Shown here one piece after another: positions 40,225 to 49,762 of a DNA stretch of 57,500 bases (positions are counted from its first letter, which is position 1; every line of letters begins with the position of its first letter). The stretch is taken from contig CAJNDS010000280.1 of the NCBI GenBank assembly GCA_905221605.1, positions 433,392-490,891 on the forward strand, given 5' to 3'. The position numbers were made by a program, and so were the translations under genes. Under the pieces are notes generated by a model, which saw nothing but the letters and a program-made list of their open reading frames with translations, was not told where the DNA came from and made no database searches. The stretch is from Symbiodinium natans (lineage: Eukaryota > Sar > Dinophyceae > Suessiales > Symbiodiniaceae).

Positions 40225-40364
40225 ACCCTAAACCCTAAACCCTAAACCCTAGACCCTAAACCCTAAACCCGAAACCCTAAGCCCTAAGTAAGCCCTAAAC
40301 CCTAAACCCTTTAAACCCAAAACCCTAAACCCTAAACCCGAAACCCTAAACCCTAAACCGCAGC

Positions 40365-40640
40365 AAGTGCGGGAACTGGGTGGGTGTGTTTCGGACAGAA
40401 GGGGAGAAGGTTTGAGGTTTCGGTTTTTTCCATGCCTTAAACTTTAAACCCTCTAGCCTTCTTCTCGAGCCTTCTTCTCCAGTCTCCTGGTTCCAGAGCA
40501 GCTCCTAAACCCGAAACCCTCAACCCTCAGCCCTCGACCCTAAACCCTAAACCCTAAACTCTAAACCCTGAACCCTAAACCCTAAACCCTCAACCCTCGA
40601 CCCTCAACCCTCAACCCTAAACCCTAAACCCTAAACCCTC
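40365..40640. other. Short exon candidates and heptamer variants
   Basis: QVREL-type segment 40365-40380 between a CCCTAAA block and GTGGGTG, and a strong acceptor GAGCCTTCTTCTCCAG at 40479 followed by an open Pro-rich run. Both are too short to call. Confidence 0.35.
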
Positions 40641-40658
40641 ATCCTCAGAGCCCCAAAG

Positions 40659-41430
40659 CCAGCCCGAGTCCAGGCAAGGCATGCAGGTGGCGCGTCTTAT
40701 GGGCTCGGGCCCCGGTGCGCAACGGCTTGGGTCTCTAGCGTAGCACGCACCCCGAGCAGGTTTAGGGTTTAGGGTTTAGGGTTTAGGGTTTAGGGTTTAG
40801 GGTTTAGGGCTTAGGGTTTAGGGTTTAGGGTTTAGGGTTTAGGGTTTTGGGCCTAAGCTCCCAAGCCCTAAGGCCCGCAGAGCACAAGTGCTTAGGCCGT
40901 TCCTAGGGGTGGATTGCTCCGCTAAACTGCACAGGTCGCTGGCTGCATACGTGGAAGTCACTATAACCCTGAAGGGTTACAGGGCTCAGAGCTTGGGGTT
41001 CAAGGTTTTATCCCCGAAAGCTTTGACCCTGCTTGCGCCGCTTGAGATTTTCTGGCCAGTGTTTCAGGGTGAGGGCTCAGGTTTGGGACATCAAACCTTC
41101 AACAGTTAAGTGACGCCAGACCCCAAACTTTGAGCCCCAAGCCCTAAACTCTGCGCTGGGTTTCGAGCCCTGCAGGCGTCGACGTCCGTCTCTTTGCCCG
41201 CGTGGCGCGCGAGAGAGCGAAGGAAGGCAGGCACCCCAAACCCAGACCTTCAGGGTGGAGGGTTTAGTGCGACCCTAAACCCTAATCCTAATGGGTATAC
41301 GACGATATTGGAATACTTTCCTTCCCGTGACCGGGTGGTCTGTTCCCATTCATACTGGCAGGTGGGTGCCTCACTTCACAATCCAAAATGGCATTATGTC
41401 CTACGCAGCGCCGTCTGCATGGGTGCATGA
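40659..41430 (+). CDS. Predicted 4-exon gene, 147 codons
   Basis: Exons 40659-40759, 40881-41068, 41176-41261 and 41362-41430 join in one frame to TGA at 41428. The second exon is open for 62 codons and among the most protein-like in the window: FLGVDCSAKLHRSLAAYV, then LSPKALTLLAPLEIFWP. The third reads VDVRLFARVARERAKEG; the last ends HYVLRSAVCMGA. Donors GTTTAG (twice) and GTGAGG; acceptors GCCCGCAG, CCCTGCAG and CCATTCATACTGGCAG. The start was not found. No family recognised. Confidence 0.55.
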
Positions 41431-41637
41431 ATTTCGACGTGCCCGATTAAAGTCTACGAAGGCAAGCGCTCTCAGTTCAAATCGCAACTTGTCGGCATCT
41501 TCTTCGTGCTCTTCTACGTCTTCGTGCTCTTCTACGACGGCTAAGGAACCCTTTTCCGGTTGTTTATGGTGCCTCTCTGGTGTCTTTGGGAGGAGTTCGT
41601 ATTGTCATTCCTGGGATGCCTATCAGTCTTCGTAAAT

Positions 41638-41738
41638 GGGGGCTTCTGAAAATAGGGGACCCCAAATACAGACCCCACATAGTAGGATCCCCTTGTAATA
41701 AGGACTGCAATAAGGCACCCCCTAACATCGTAAACCCC
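41638..41738. mobile_element. Foldback element family 2
   Basis: 101 bp, GGGGGCTTCTGAAAATAGG to CATCGTAAACCCC, with core CATAGTAGGATCCCC. Confidence 0.7.
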
Positions 41739-41778
41739 AAAGTCTCTGAACGGAAATGCATTGGACCAGGTTCATCTC

Positions 41779-41886
41779 ATGGCTGCCTCTAGCTCTTTTG
41801 CTGGCGCTGTGAGGACACAGTTCTCGGTGAATGTCAATCTCGTAGTGTTAAATCCAAAACCCAAAACCCTAAACCCTAAGCCCTAA
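41779..41886 (+). CDS. 35-residue frame ending in telomeric stop
   Basis: ATG at 41779 reads AASSSFAGAVRTQFSVNV and then heptamer-derived Asn/Pro/Lys to TAA of CCCTAA. Possibly a small exon; low support. Confidence 0.28.
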   Translation: MAASSSFAGAVRTQFSVNVNLVVLNPKPKTLNPKP

Positions 41887-41983
41887 ACCCTAAACCCTAA
41901 ACCCTGAACCCTGAACCCTAAACCCTAAACCCTAGACCTTCAACCCTGAACCCTAAATCCTGGGGCAGTGTGGTCAGCTTCAG

Positions 41984-42141
41984 GGCTAGCTCACAGGCAT
42001 GAAACGTTCCGTTTTGCCATCGTTGTCCGGCATCTTGCATACGCCCTGTCCCTGAACCCAGAAGCCCGAAGTCCTGAACCTGGAAGCCGAAGCCCGAAGC
42101 CCGAACTCCGAAGACCCAAGCTCGTAAACCCGAAGCCCTAA
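41984..42141 (+). CDS. Candidate 52-codon terminal exon
   Basis: GGTCAGCTTCAG is followed by AHRHETFRFAIVVRHLAY and a Ser/Pro/Arg-rich tail, TAA in CCCTAA at 42139. The tail may be degenerate repeat read as protein. Confidence 0.35.
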
Positions 42142-42272
42142 ACCCCAAACCCTAAACCCTAAACCCTAAACCCTAAACCCAAAACCCCAAAGACTAAACC
42201 CTAAACCCAAAACCCCAAACCCTAAACCCCAAAATCCTACAAACCCCACTCCCCCCCCCTCCCCCCGTGCAG

Positions 42273-42459
42273 CTGGCAGGCGACGGCCGGGGCACACAGC
42301 CCGGGCCCCGGGTTCGTTGGTAGGGTTGGGGTTTCGGGTTTGGAGTTTGGGGTTTGGGGTTTAGGGTTTAGGGTTGCTTGGACTTTGTAGGTATGGGGAG
42401 TTGTTGGGTTGGGCTCTTTCAGGGTTCAGTTACTGCACACCAGAAAGGTCAGCCCCTAA
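42273..42459 (+). CDS. Predicted 2-exon gene end
   Basis: A C-rich tract ending CCCCGTGCAG opens exon 42273-42319 (AGDGRGTQPGPR), donor GTAGGG. Exon 42423-42459 follows GTTGGGCTCTTTCAG and reads VQLLHTRKVSP to TAA. In phase, 28 codons. Confidence 0.38.
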
Positions 42460-42500
42460 ACCCTAAAGCCCTTCAGCACACCCAACTCCTCAAACCTTAG

Positions 42501-42912
42501 CCCCTCGCTCCCCCACCCCGAAAATGTACCCCAGAGAGCGCAAACTGTGGAGGGTCCAAACCCTACCCTCGAGCCCAAAAGCCCAACGAGCCCGAAACCC
42601 CGAAACCCTTACGCCCTTTAACCCCGAAACCCAAATATCTCCAGATCCCTAAACCCTTTAACCCCTACCCTCCGAGGGTGGACGAGGAGAATCCGTCGAA
42701 CCTGTTCTTGACCCGCGAGTGGGCCTGTCTGCAAGCATGGGGTTTGGGGTTTGGGGTTTTGGGTTTAAGTTTTAGGGTTTAAGTTTAGGATCTACATGAA
42801 TATACACTCATGGTAACATGGTAGAGGTGGGTGGAGGCGTTTCAGATTCGGGGAATCATGGGGGGACCTAGTGCTGATATGGACTTGCTCAATTTCTATT
42901 TTGCGATTTTCA

Positions 42913-42956
<44 letters not shown>

Positions 42957-43266
42957 CCATTTTCTAGACCCCCCAACCCTACCCTTAGTATACAGGATGT
43001 GGTTGGCACCGCAAGTCCTGCCCCCAACCCACATGAGACTGTGCGAACGCTCGACCTCACGCCCCTCCGCGAGTACGTTGGCTGCGACTTCCGTTGAATC
43101 GGTGCCTCTCGCTGCGACTCCAGGGCTGGACCGCAAGGAGCAAATTCGCCTCGCGTGCGCGTCCGAGAGGCGGCCGTTCTTGCCCAGGTGGGCTCTGGCA
43201 CGCTGGAGGGCGCGCTCCTTGTTGTAGGTGCTTGCAGTTGAAGACGCCAGGCCCCAGACACCCTAA
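42501..43266 (+). CDS. Predicted 6-exon gene, unknown product
   Basis: The last four exons (42846-42917, 42996-43072, 43124-43187, 43228-43266) form 84 codons in frame to TAA of CCCTAA. Exons 42501-42553 and 42677-42741 (NPSNLFLTREWACLQAW) precede them but the phase does not match, so one exon is missing or misplaced. Best intron: 43073-43123, GTACGT to CTGCGACTCCAG, 51 bp. Exon 42846-42917 (MGGPSADMDLLNFYFAIF) ends exactly where a GT microsatellite begins. Peptide 42996-43072 reads ASPAPNPHETVRTLDL. No domain recognised. Confidence 0.48.
42914..42955. repeat. GT microsatellite at a donor site
   Basis: Some 19 GT units start directly at the predicted 5' splice site of exon 42846-42917. Confidence 0.9.
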
Positions 43267-43434
43267 GCCTCTAAGCTATCCCTAAACAAGCCTTCAATCC
43301 CGAGCCCTACCCTAAACCCCAAACCCCAAATCCTAAACCCTAAGCCCTAAACCCTAAACCCAAAAACCCGAAGCCCGAAACCCTAAACCCTAAACCCTAC
43401 CCTCAAGGGGTTGATGGTTCAGGGCGCCCAGCAG

Positions 43435-43536
43435 CCACCATGTGGAGAAAGTATCAGGGGGAGGTTGCAGTGGACCAGGTGTCCTTGTGACGACCCCTCT
43501 CTCCCCCACTGCAAGCTGGAAATGCAAAGACCCTAG
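43435..43536 (+). CDS. Possible 19-residue 2-exon frame
   Basis: GCGCCCAGCAG, then CCACCATG at 43435-43442, opens MWRKYQGEVAVDQ and the donor CAG|GTGTCC. A 37-bp intron with CTCTCCCCCACTGCAAG joins LEMQRP and TAG. Possibly the first exon of a longer gene. Confidence 0.28.
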   Translation, partial: PPCGESIRGRLQWTRCPCDDPSLPHCKLEMQRP

Positions 43537-43646
43537 GTTCCAGAACCCTCAACCCCAAGCCCGAAACCCAAACCCAAAAACCCTCAACCCTACACCCTAA
43601 ACCCTAAAACCCTAAAACCCTAAACCCTAAAAGCCCTAAACCCCAG

Positions 43647-43845
43647 GTTCGCAGCCGCCGTCGTCGTCCGCTGCCGTTCGCAGGCCGTAGACCTTAAACC
43701 CTACACCCCAAGCCCCAAACCCTAAACCCTAAGCCCTAAACCTTAAACCCTAAACTCCCTAAACCCAAAACCCTTCATAAACTAAACCTCGAAGCCTAAA
43801 CCTTAAACCCTAAACTCCCTAAACCCAAAACCCTTCATAAAGCTT
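43647..43845. other. Exon candidate and 60-bp duplication
   Basis: 43647-43725 is open after AAACCCCAG (AAAVVVRCRSQAVDL, TAA in CCCTAA). At 43736-43844 a unit with AAACTCCCTAAACCC and AAACCCTTCATAAA is repeated twice in direct order. Confidence 0.45.
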
Positions 43846-43865
43846 GCGTCTTGTGGGAGGTGGCG

Positions 43866-43928
43866 ATGGCGTTGCGCCGCCAAGAGCTGGCTTTGAAGCA
43901 GGCGGGGGCCAGGGGAGTGCTCTGGGAT
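43866..43928 (+). CDS. Candidate first exon running into foldback element
   Basis: ATG at 43866 reads ALRRQELALKQAGARGVLWD, helical and charged. The frame meets the left end of foldback element 43924-44034, whose GTTCCC could serve as a donor; otherwise the element interrupts the exon. Confidence 0.35.
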
Positions 43929-44034
43929 GTTCCCTCTTTTACTGGCAGTCCTTAGTAGGAATTATGGTACCCTCCCCTCCCCCCCCCCCTTTAGAGTCCC
44001 TATTAAGAACTGTTAGCAGAAGGGGGAACATCCC
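43924..44034. mobile_element. Foldback element family 1, expanded loop
   Basis: GGGATGTTCCCTCTTTTACT to AGAAGGGGGAACATCCC, 111 bp because the loop contains a C tract. Confidence 0.8.
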
Positions 44035-44227
44035 AAATTGAGATTATTCAGGCTTCAGGTCCGGGGAAGTTTCGAGGAAAGTTTCGATGAGTTTCTTGAG
44101 GAAAGTTTCGAGGAGCGCCCTTTGTGCCCCCCCCCCTCCCCGAATTCAATCAAGTTACAGGGCCTTGGGGGTTTAGGGGTTTAGGGGTCGCTTTGGAGGC
44201 AGTGGGTTGGTGTTGCACTTTCGCCAG

Positions 44228-44577
44228 GATCTCTACAGCACCGATGCCAAGATGGCGGTGGGGAGGCGGATGCAATTGAGTCTAAGGCCCCCCCCAAAAA
44301 ACCAACCAAAATCCCGAAAAGCCCTGAGCCCTTCATCTCGCGACCCTCACGGCTTAGGCTAGGAGAGGTGTCAGGGTTTAGGGCTTGAGAACCCCAGAGA
44401 TTCTTTGTTGCCCGGTCGCAGCCCTCTCAACACGAAACCCGAAACCCTAGACCCCGGAATGTAGGGGCAAAGAGAGCCGCAGGCCCTACCTGCTTGAGCT
44501 CCAGTCGCGCTATCTTTCCTACTGCGAGCGGCCAGAGTATGGCAGGCAGGGCCCAAGACCTGGGCGGGACTGTGGGG
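44228..44577 (+). CDS. Two long exon candidates
   Basis: 44228-44362 follows TTGCACTTTCGCCAG and is open for 44 codons (LYSTDAKMAVGRRMQLS) to TAG. 44473-44577 follows GGGGCAAAG, reads RPYLLELQSRYLSYCERP and ends at GTTAAGC. A second frame of that segment is also open. The 181-codon antisense frame 44371-44916 is judged a shadow. Confidence 0.4.
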
Positions 44578-44687
44578 GTTAAGCTCCCCCAAGCTCTGCT
44601 CAGGGGTTTTGAGGGTTTTTTGGGGTTTAGGGTTTAGGGTAAACGGTTTCGGGGTGCCCCCCAAAAGCACAATCCCTAAACTCCAAG

Positions 44688-44864
44688 GTGCAGGCGCGTG
44701 TGCAGGCGCGTGCGCAGGCGCAGGCCCAGGCCCAGGCCCACCCCCACGCACGCGCACATGCACGCGCACATGCGCACGCGCACGGGCCTCCAAGTAGCCA
44801 AGACCCAGGCCTCCACCTAAACCCAACGCCCTCGTCAGGATGGAGCGGAACGGCATCATGCTGA
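44688..44864 (+). CDS. Candidate low-complexity exon (Gln-Ala / His-Ala)
   Basis: CTAAACTCCAAG precedes 58 open codons: VQARVQARAQAQAQAQAH, then alternating His/Arg-Ala, then SSQDPGLHLNPTPSSG and TGA at 44862. The DNA is alternating purine-pyrimidine (GCGCACATGCGCACGC), prone to Z-DNA and hairpins, so the open frame may only be compositional. Confidence 0.3.
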   Translation: MQARVQARAQAQAQAQAHPHARAHARAHAHAHGPPSSQDPGLHLNPTPSSGWSGTASC

Positions 44865-44989
44865 ATGAGGCCCGGTCCTTGCGAGGTTGCTCTAAAATCA
44901 TAGTTTGGCTCAGCAACGCTGAGAATCACCTGGTCCGAGAGTCTGAACCTTACAAAGGCCTAAAACCCTCGATTCCTAACAATCCCTGA
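44839..44989 (+). CDS. 49-residue frame, likely exon
   Basis: CAACGCCCTCGTCAG precedes G-ATG (44840) and the open frame NGIMLNEARSLRGCSKII, then VWLSNAENHLVRESEP, to TGA at 44987. Balanced composition. It overlaps the end of the low-complexity frame in another phase; the 3' splice site at 44838 would separate the two. Confidence 0.45.
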
Positions 44990-45290
44990 ATTGTCCCGAA
45001 ACCCTAAACCCCTTAGCCATGAACCTTAAACTTTCTAACCCTAAGCCCTAAACCCCTTAACCCCTTAACCCCTTCACCCCTTCTCCCCTTCACCCCTTCT
45101 CCCCTGACGCGTGAGCCCCTGAACCCCCTGAACCCAAAAACTCAGGGCCTTTTTTTTGGTATTTGTTTCATTTTTTTTTGTTTTTCCGTGGTCCCTGGTC
45201 TCCTGGTCCCCTGGTCCCCTGGTCTGCTGGTCCCCTGGTCTGTTGGTCTCCCGGTCTGCTGGTCGCCTGCTCCCCTGGTCTGTTACCCCC
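44990..45290. repeat. CCCCTTCACC and CCCCTGGTCTG repeats, T tracts
   Basis: Short CCCCTTAACC/CCCCTTCACC units (45040-45105), T runs (45145-45185) and about eleven imperfect units of CCCCTGGTCTGCTGGT (45190-45285). No exon call. Confidence 0.8.
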
Positions 45291-46330
45291 CGCTTCTTCA
45301 AGCCGTGCAAGCTTTCTTCAAAGCAGGTGAACGATTAAAACCCATCAGGCCACTTTGTTCTCAAAGCATATGAACGATTGAAGCCCATGATGCGAGCATT
45401 GTGTTTGCAAATGGGGGGCGGGGCTGCCCCCCCCCCAACCTCCCCGCCAAATTATAGCCGTGAAAGGACAAAGCATATGAACGATTGAAAGCCATCATGC
45501 GAGCATTGCAAATGGGGGAGAAGGGGCTGCGCCCCCCTCCCCCCCCCCAACCCCCCCGCTTCTTGAAGCCGTGCAAGCTTTTTTCAAAGCATATGAAGGA
45601 TTGAAACCCCTCATGATCCCATCATGCCACTTTTTTCTAAGCATATATACGATCGAAACCCATGACGCAAGCATTGTGTTTGCAAATGGGGGGGGGGCTG
45701 CGCCCCCCCCAATCCCCCCGCTTCTTTAAGCCGTGCAAGCCTTTTTCAAAGCACATGAACGATAAAAGCCCATCATGCCCTGTTTTTTCAACGCATATGG
45801 ATGCGAGAATTGTGTTTACAAATCCCCCCCCCCTCCAACCCCCCCGCCTTTTTTCGTGATGCAAGCTTGTTTCAAAGCACATTAACGATTGAAAGCCATC
45901 ATGCGAGCACTGTGCCACCCCCCCCGCTTCTTTAAGCCATTCAGGTGTTTTTCACCCCCCCCTCCGCATTTTTTTAGTAATGCAAGCTTGTTTCAAAGCA
46001 TATGAATGCTTGAAAGCCACCATGCGAGCATTGTGTTGGCTGCGTCCCCGCCAAACCCCTCCCCACCCCCGGCTTCTTCAAGCCGTGCAAGCTTTTTTCA
46101 AAGCATGCGAAAGATTGAAACCCATCATGCCATTTGTTTTAAAGCATATGAACGATTGAAGCCCATGATGCGAGCATTGTGGAGAGGAGGGCTGCGCCCT
46201 GCCTTCGCCCCAACCCCCTCGTTTTCCAAGCAATGCAAGCTTCATTCAAAGCATATGCGTCTTTTTGAAACCTATCATGCGAGCACTGTGTTTGCCACCC
46301 CAACTCCCGGCTTTTAAAAGCCGTGCAAAC
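45290..46330. repeat. About 100-bp tandem array with GC-rich hairpins
   Basis: Some ten diverged units, each with CTTCTTCAAGCCGTGCAAGC, AAAGCATATGAACGATTGAA, CATCATGCGAGCATTGTG and, in several, GGGGGGGCTGCGCCCCCCC, which folds into a strong hairpin. Frames within it are not conserved in length. No known element recognised. Confidence 0.85.
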
Positions 46331-46335
46331 TTGCG

Positions 46336-46650
46336 AGCAACATGTATAGGAACTCCTACGAAAAGCAGTACGAGTCCTATGACGGTATGGAGGGAATGGA
46401 GGTTTTCGTTGGAAACACAAAGAAACTGGACCAGCTCCCATGAAAATATAGAGGGAATGGAGGTTTTGCGGAAAACCCAAGAAAATCGAACAACATTTAT
46501 AAGAATTCCTACGTAAAGCAGTACGAGTCCTATGAAGATATGGAGGGAATGGAGGTTTTCGCGGTAAAAACTCAGAAACTGGACCAGTTCCCATCAAAAT
46601 ATAGCGGGAATGGAGGTTTTTTGGACAACCCAAGAAAAGCAACCAAATCC
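46336..46650. repeat. 153-bp tandem duplication
   Basis: Two direct copies of a 153-bp unit containing AAGCAGTACGAGTCCTATGA and GGAGGGAATGGAGGTTTTCG. Since 153 is a multiple of 3, antisense frames span both copies, but splice or start signals are absent. Confidence 0.85.
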
Positions 46651-46716
46651 TAAGACATTTTAACGGGAATGTAGCCGTTTTTCGGGAAGACCAGGGGACC
46701 AGCAGACCGCCCCCCC

Positions 46717-46805
46717 TAAACCCTAAACCCTAAACCCTAAACCCTAAACCCTAAACCCTAAACCCTAAACCCTAAACCCTAAACCCTAAACCCTAAACCC
46801 TCAAC
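46717..46805. repeat. CCCTAAA array
   Basis: About 85 bp of perfect units upstream of exon 46860-46964. Confidence 0.95.
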
Positions 46806-46859
46806 CCTAAATCCTAAACCCTAAAACCCTAAATCCCCAAAGCCTGAACCTCTCTGTAG

Positions 46860-46964
46860 TTGCCAGGCCGGCACCAGGCGACTGCTGCAGGACCTGGCGC
46901 TGCTCCGAGGGGTGTTGTGCTGCACCGTGGTTTACTGAAAGTCGGGTACATAAGCGTTGCATAA
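46860..46964 (+). CDS. Candidate 34-codon terminal exon
   Basis: CTGAACCTCTCTGTAG is followed by GRHQATAAGPGAAPRG and VVLHRGLLKVGYISVA to TAA at 46962. Directly after it begins the 12-bp repeat GGGTTGCATAAA (46945-47035), in which the stop lies. Confidence 0.42.
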   Translation: MPGRHQATAAGPGAAPRGVVLHRGLLKVGYISVA

Positions 46965-47035
46965 GGGTTGCATAAAGGGTTACATAAGGTTTACATAAAG
47001 GGTCACATAAAGGGTTACATAAGGGTTGCATAAGG
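46945..47035. repeat. 12-bp GGGTTRCATAAA repeat
   Basis: Seven to eight units of ACATAAAGGGTT and TGCATAAGGGTT. Confidence 0.85.
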
Positions 47036-47107
47036 GTTTGTGGAAGTTGTAGAAGTTGTTTAGGTTGCGTGTTTTTGACCGAACTCTTTTTGGAACTGAG
47101 GGTGGGG

Positions 47108-48110
47108 GGGGGAGCGGTGGGCCGGCCTCACTTCCAATGCTGACGGGCCTGACGGGCCTGGGCAGCTGATGCTCATGATGCTCACCGGCTGCACTTCCCA
47201 TGTTGACGGGCCTGGGCAGCTGATGCTCATGATGCTCGCCGGCTTCGCTTCCAATGGTGACGGGCCTGTGCAGCTGATGCTCATGATGCTCGCCGGCTTC
47301 ACTTCCCATGTTGACGGGCCTGGGCAGCTGATGCTCATGATGCTCGCCGGCTTCACTTCCCATGCTGACGGGCCTGGGCAGCTGATGCTCATGATGCTCG
47401 CCGGCTTCACTTCCAATGCTTACGGGCCTGGGCAGCTGATGCTCATGATGCTCGCCGGCTTCACTTCCAATGCTGACGGGCCTGGGCAGCTGATGCTCAT
47501 GATGCTCGCCGGCTTCGCTTCCAATGCTGACGGGCCTGGGCAGCTGATGCTCATGATGCTCGCCGGCTGCACTTCCCATGTTGACGGGCCTGTGCAGCTG
47601 ATGCTCATGATGCTCGCCGGCTGCACTTCCAATGCTGACGGGCCTGGGCAGCTGATGCTCATGATGCTCGCCGGCTTCGCTTCCAATGCTGACGGGCCTG
47701 GGCAGCTGATGCTCATGATGCTCGCCGGCTGCACTTCCCATGTTGACGGGCCTGGGCAGCTGATGCTCATGATGCTCGCCGGCTTCACTTCCAATGCTGA
47801 CGGGCCTGGGCAGCTGATGCTCATGATGCTCGCCGGCTTCACTTCCAATGCTGACGGGCCTGGGCAGCTGATGCTCATGATGCTCGCCGGCTTCACTTCC
47901 CATGTTGACGGGCCTGGGCAGCTGATGCTCATGATGCTCGCCGGCTGCACTTCCAATGCTGACGGGCCTGGGCAGCTGATGCTCATGATGCTCACCGGCT
48001 TCGCTTCCAATGCTGACGGGCCTGGGCAGCTGATGCTCATGATGCTCGCCGGCTTCGCTTCCCATGCTGACGGCTGATGCTCATGATGCTCGCCGGCTTC
48101 AGATTCCAAA
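47108..48110 (-). repeat. 54-bp (18-codon) minisatellite, open on both strands
   Basis: About 18 units. On the - strand the frame 46980-48065 encodes repeats such as GSEAGEHHEHQLPRPVSI; on the + strand 47169-48077 encodes hydrophobic LMLMMLAGFTSNADGPGQ. Of the six common variant sites, two are silent in the - frame (AGT/AGC, GGC/GGT) and none in the + frame, slight support for the - frame being translated. Gene order elsewhere is +, and no start context or splice sites bound either frame. Confidence 0.7.
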
Positions 48111-48194
48111 GCGGGCGGGCGTGATGCTCCTGGATTTTTCCGGGGGATCATGTTTAGTTCTAGCTGCTCTCGCCTTCCTGAACATGTCACTGAG

Positions 48195-48274
48195 GCCGGA
48201 TGAGCCCCAGCAAGCCCCAAAAACCCTCAAGGACCCCTGAGCCCATCTGGTGCCTCGATGTTAAAACCCTCTAA
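48195..48274 (+). CDS. Candidate terminal exon
   Basis: GCTGCTCTCGCCTTCCTGAACATGTCACTGAG is a good acceptor region, described here as positions 48163-48194. The ATG frame from 48200 reads SPSKPQKPSRTPEPIWC to TAA at 48272; another frame stops at TGA near 48238. Confidence 0.35.
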
Positions 48275-48296
48275 GTCCTCCATTCAAAGTCATAAA

Positions 48297-48395
48297 CCCT
48301 AAACCCTAAACCCTAAACCCTAAACCCTAAACCCTAAACCCTAAACCCTAAACCTAAACCCTAAACCCTAAACCCTAAACCCTAAACCCTAAACC
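48297..48395. repeat. CCCTAAA array
   Basis: About 100 bp with one CCTAAA slip. Confidence 0.95.
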
Positions 48396-48428
48396 CTGAA
48401 GCCGGAGCCTAAGCCCCCGACCAATCAG

Positions 48429-48951
48429 GAGACTGGCCTGCTGCCCAGTACTGGCGAGGCAGCGGTGTAGTGTGGGTTTGGGGTACAGGGTTTAGGGTTT
48501 AGGGTTTAGGGTTTAGGGTTTAGGGTTTAAGGTTTAGGGAGACCCCCCCACATACCCACCATCGGCGAGGAGGGCTTGAGTCGTTCACCGGAGGGCTCTC
48601 TAGGCTCAAGTGGACCTGAGCCTCTACAGCCCTCACCTCTGAAGTGAACGCATGTGAGCGCGCAAAATCCTCAACGCCCTGGGCGGGGTGAGGCTGTAGG
48701 GTTTAGGGTTTAGGGTAGGGTTATATAGGGCTTAGGGCTTAGGGCTTAGGGCTTAGGGTTATAGGGCTTAGGGCTTAGGGCTTGGGGTTTAGGGTTTAGG
48801 GTTTAGGGTTTAGGGTTCAAGGTTTGGGGCCCCTGAAACTGAAGCCCCAAGACCTCAGCACGCTGCGCAGTTGCTCAGCCCTCACCTTGAGAGCGACTTC
48901 AGCATGGAAGCCAAGAACGTGAATGGCAGGCCCCAGTGGGTCCTGTACATT
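48429..48951 (+). CDS. Three exon candidates, chain incomplete
   Basis: 48429-48475 (RLACCPVLARQRC, donor GTTTGGGG), 48570-48647 (RSPEGSLGSSGPEPLQ, TGA or donor GTGAAC) and 48871-48951 (SPHLESDFSMEAKNVNG and PQWVLYI, donor GTTTAGGG). Each lies between a CCCTAAA-side or pyrimidine lead-in and a TTTAGGG-side donor. Phases could not all be reconciled. Confidence 0.4.
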
Positions 48952-49283
48952 GTTTAGGGTTTAGGGTTTGGGGTTTAGGGTTTAGGGTTTAGGGTTTAGG
49001 GTGGGTTGGGGTCCTCTGAACCTTCCGCTTAGTGAGGAGTTGGTTGACAGGTAAACCTGCTAGGAGGCTTTGAGGGTCGGGGATGTGGGTTTTCGGGCCC
49101 AAAAGCCCTGAAGCCCTAAGCCCCTGAACCTCTGAACCCCCGAAACCCCTCAAGCTAGTGCGGTTTGGGGTTTAGGGTTTAGGGTTTAGGGCTTAGGTCT
49201 TAGGGCTTATGGCTTATGGATTAGGGTTTCTTGGTGGCCCAGTGGTACCCTCTACCATGTTTTTTTGTTTCTGGGTTCCTGAG

Positions 49284-49359
49284 AATGCCTGAGAAAGTAG
49301 CCAATGCAAAATGGGTGCGCTTTTTACACTATGGTTACTGGGCTACCAAGCCGTTCTAG
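49284..49359 (+). CDS. Candidate exon with start codon
   Basis: TTTTTTTGTTTCTGGGTTCCTGAG (49260-49283) precedes A-ATG at 49285: PEKVANAKWVRFLHYGYW, TAG at 49357. Aromatic and basic; unassigned. Confidence 0.42.
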
Positions 49360-49389
49360 AATGTGATGGGGGTGTAGGGTTTAGGGTTT

Positions 49390-49518
49390 ATGCACGCCGT
49401 CACGCCGATGCCATGTACTTCTTGGCAGAGTGTTGGTTCACCCATAAAACGGCAAGAATTTTATGACGAAATCGCAAGGAGCTGTGTGTCTGCACGCTCC
49501 GGGCAGAGGAATCCTTAA
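49390..49518 (+). CDS. 42-residue open frame
   Basis: ATG at 49390, right after TTTAGGGTTT, reads HAVTPMPCTSWQSVGSP and IKRQEFYDEIARSCVSA to TAA at 49516. CTTCTTGGCAG at about 49424 could be an internal acceptor. Confidence 0.4.
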   Translation: MHAVTPMPCTSWQSVGSPIKRQEFYDEIARSCVSARSGQRNP

Positions 49519-49612
49519 ACTTAAGCCCTAAACACTAAACCCTACCACCTAAACCCTCAGCCCTAAGCCCTGAACCCTGGGTGGGCCTCCGGGTCGAAGG
49601 CCCCTCGGCCAG

Positions 49613-49731
49613 GTTTTCCTTGGCGCGCCTCCTGCGATTCCTTGACGACCAGCGCACGGCGGCGCTGGAGCTGATGCAGCAGGCTCCTGCGGCTAAGGGG
49701 GTGGTTTAGGGTTTAGGGTTGCTGGTGTTTT

Positions 49732-49762
<31 letters not shown>

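Noticed and set aside
44371-44916. 181-codon - strand frame
   Set aside because: Gly/Ala/Pro/Arg-rich and explained by GC-rich DNA and GCGCAC repeats. The + strand holds splice-bounded frames over the same bases.
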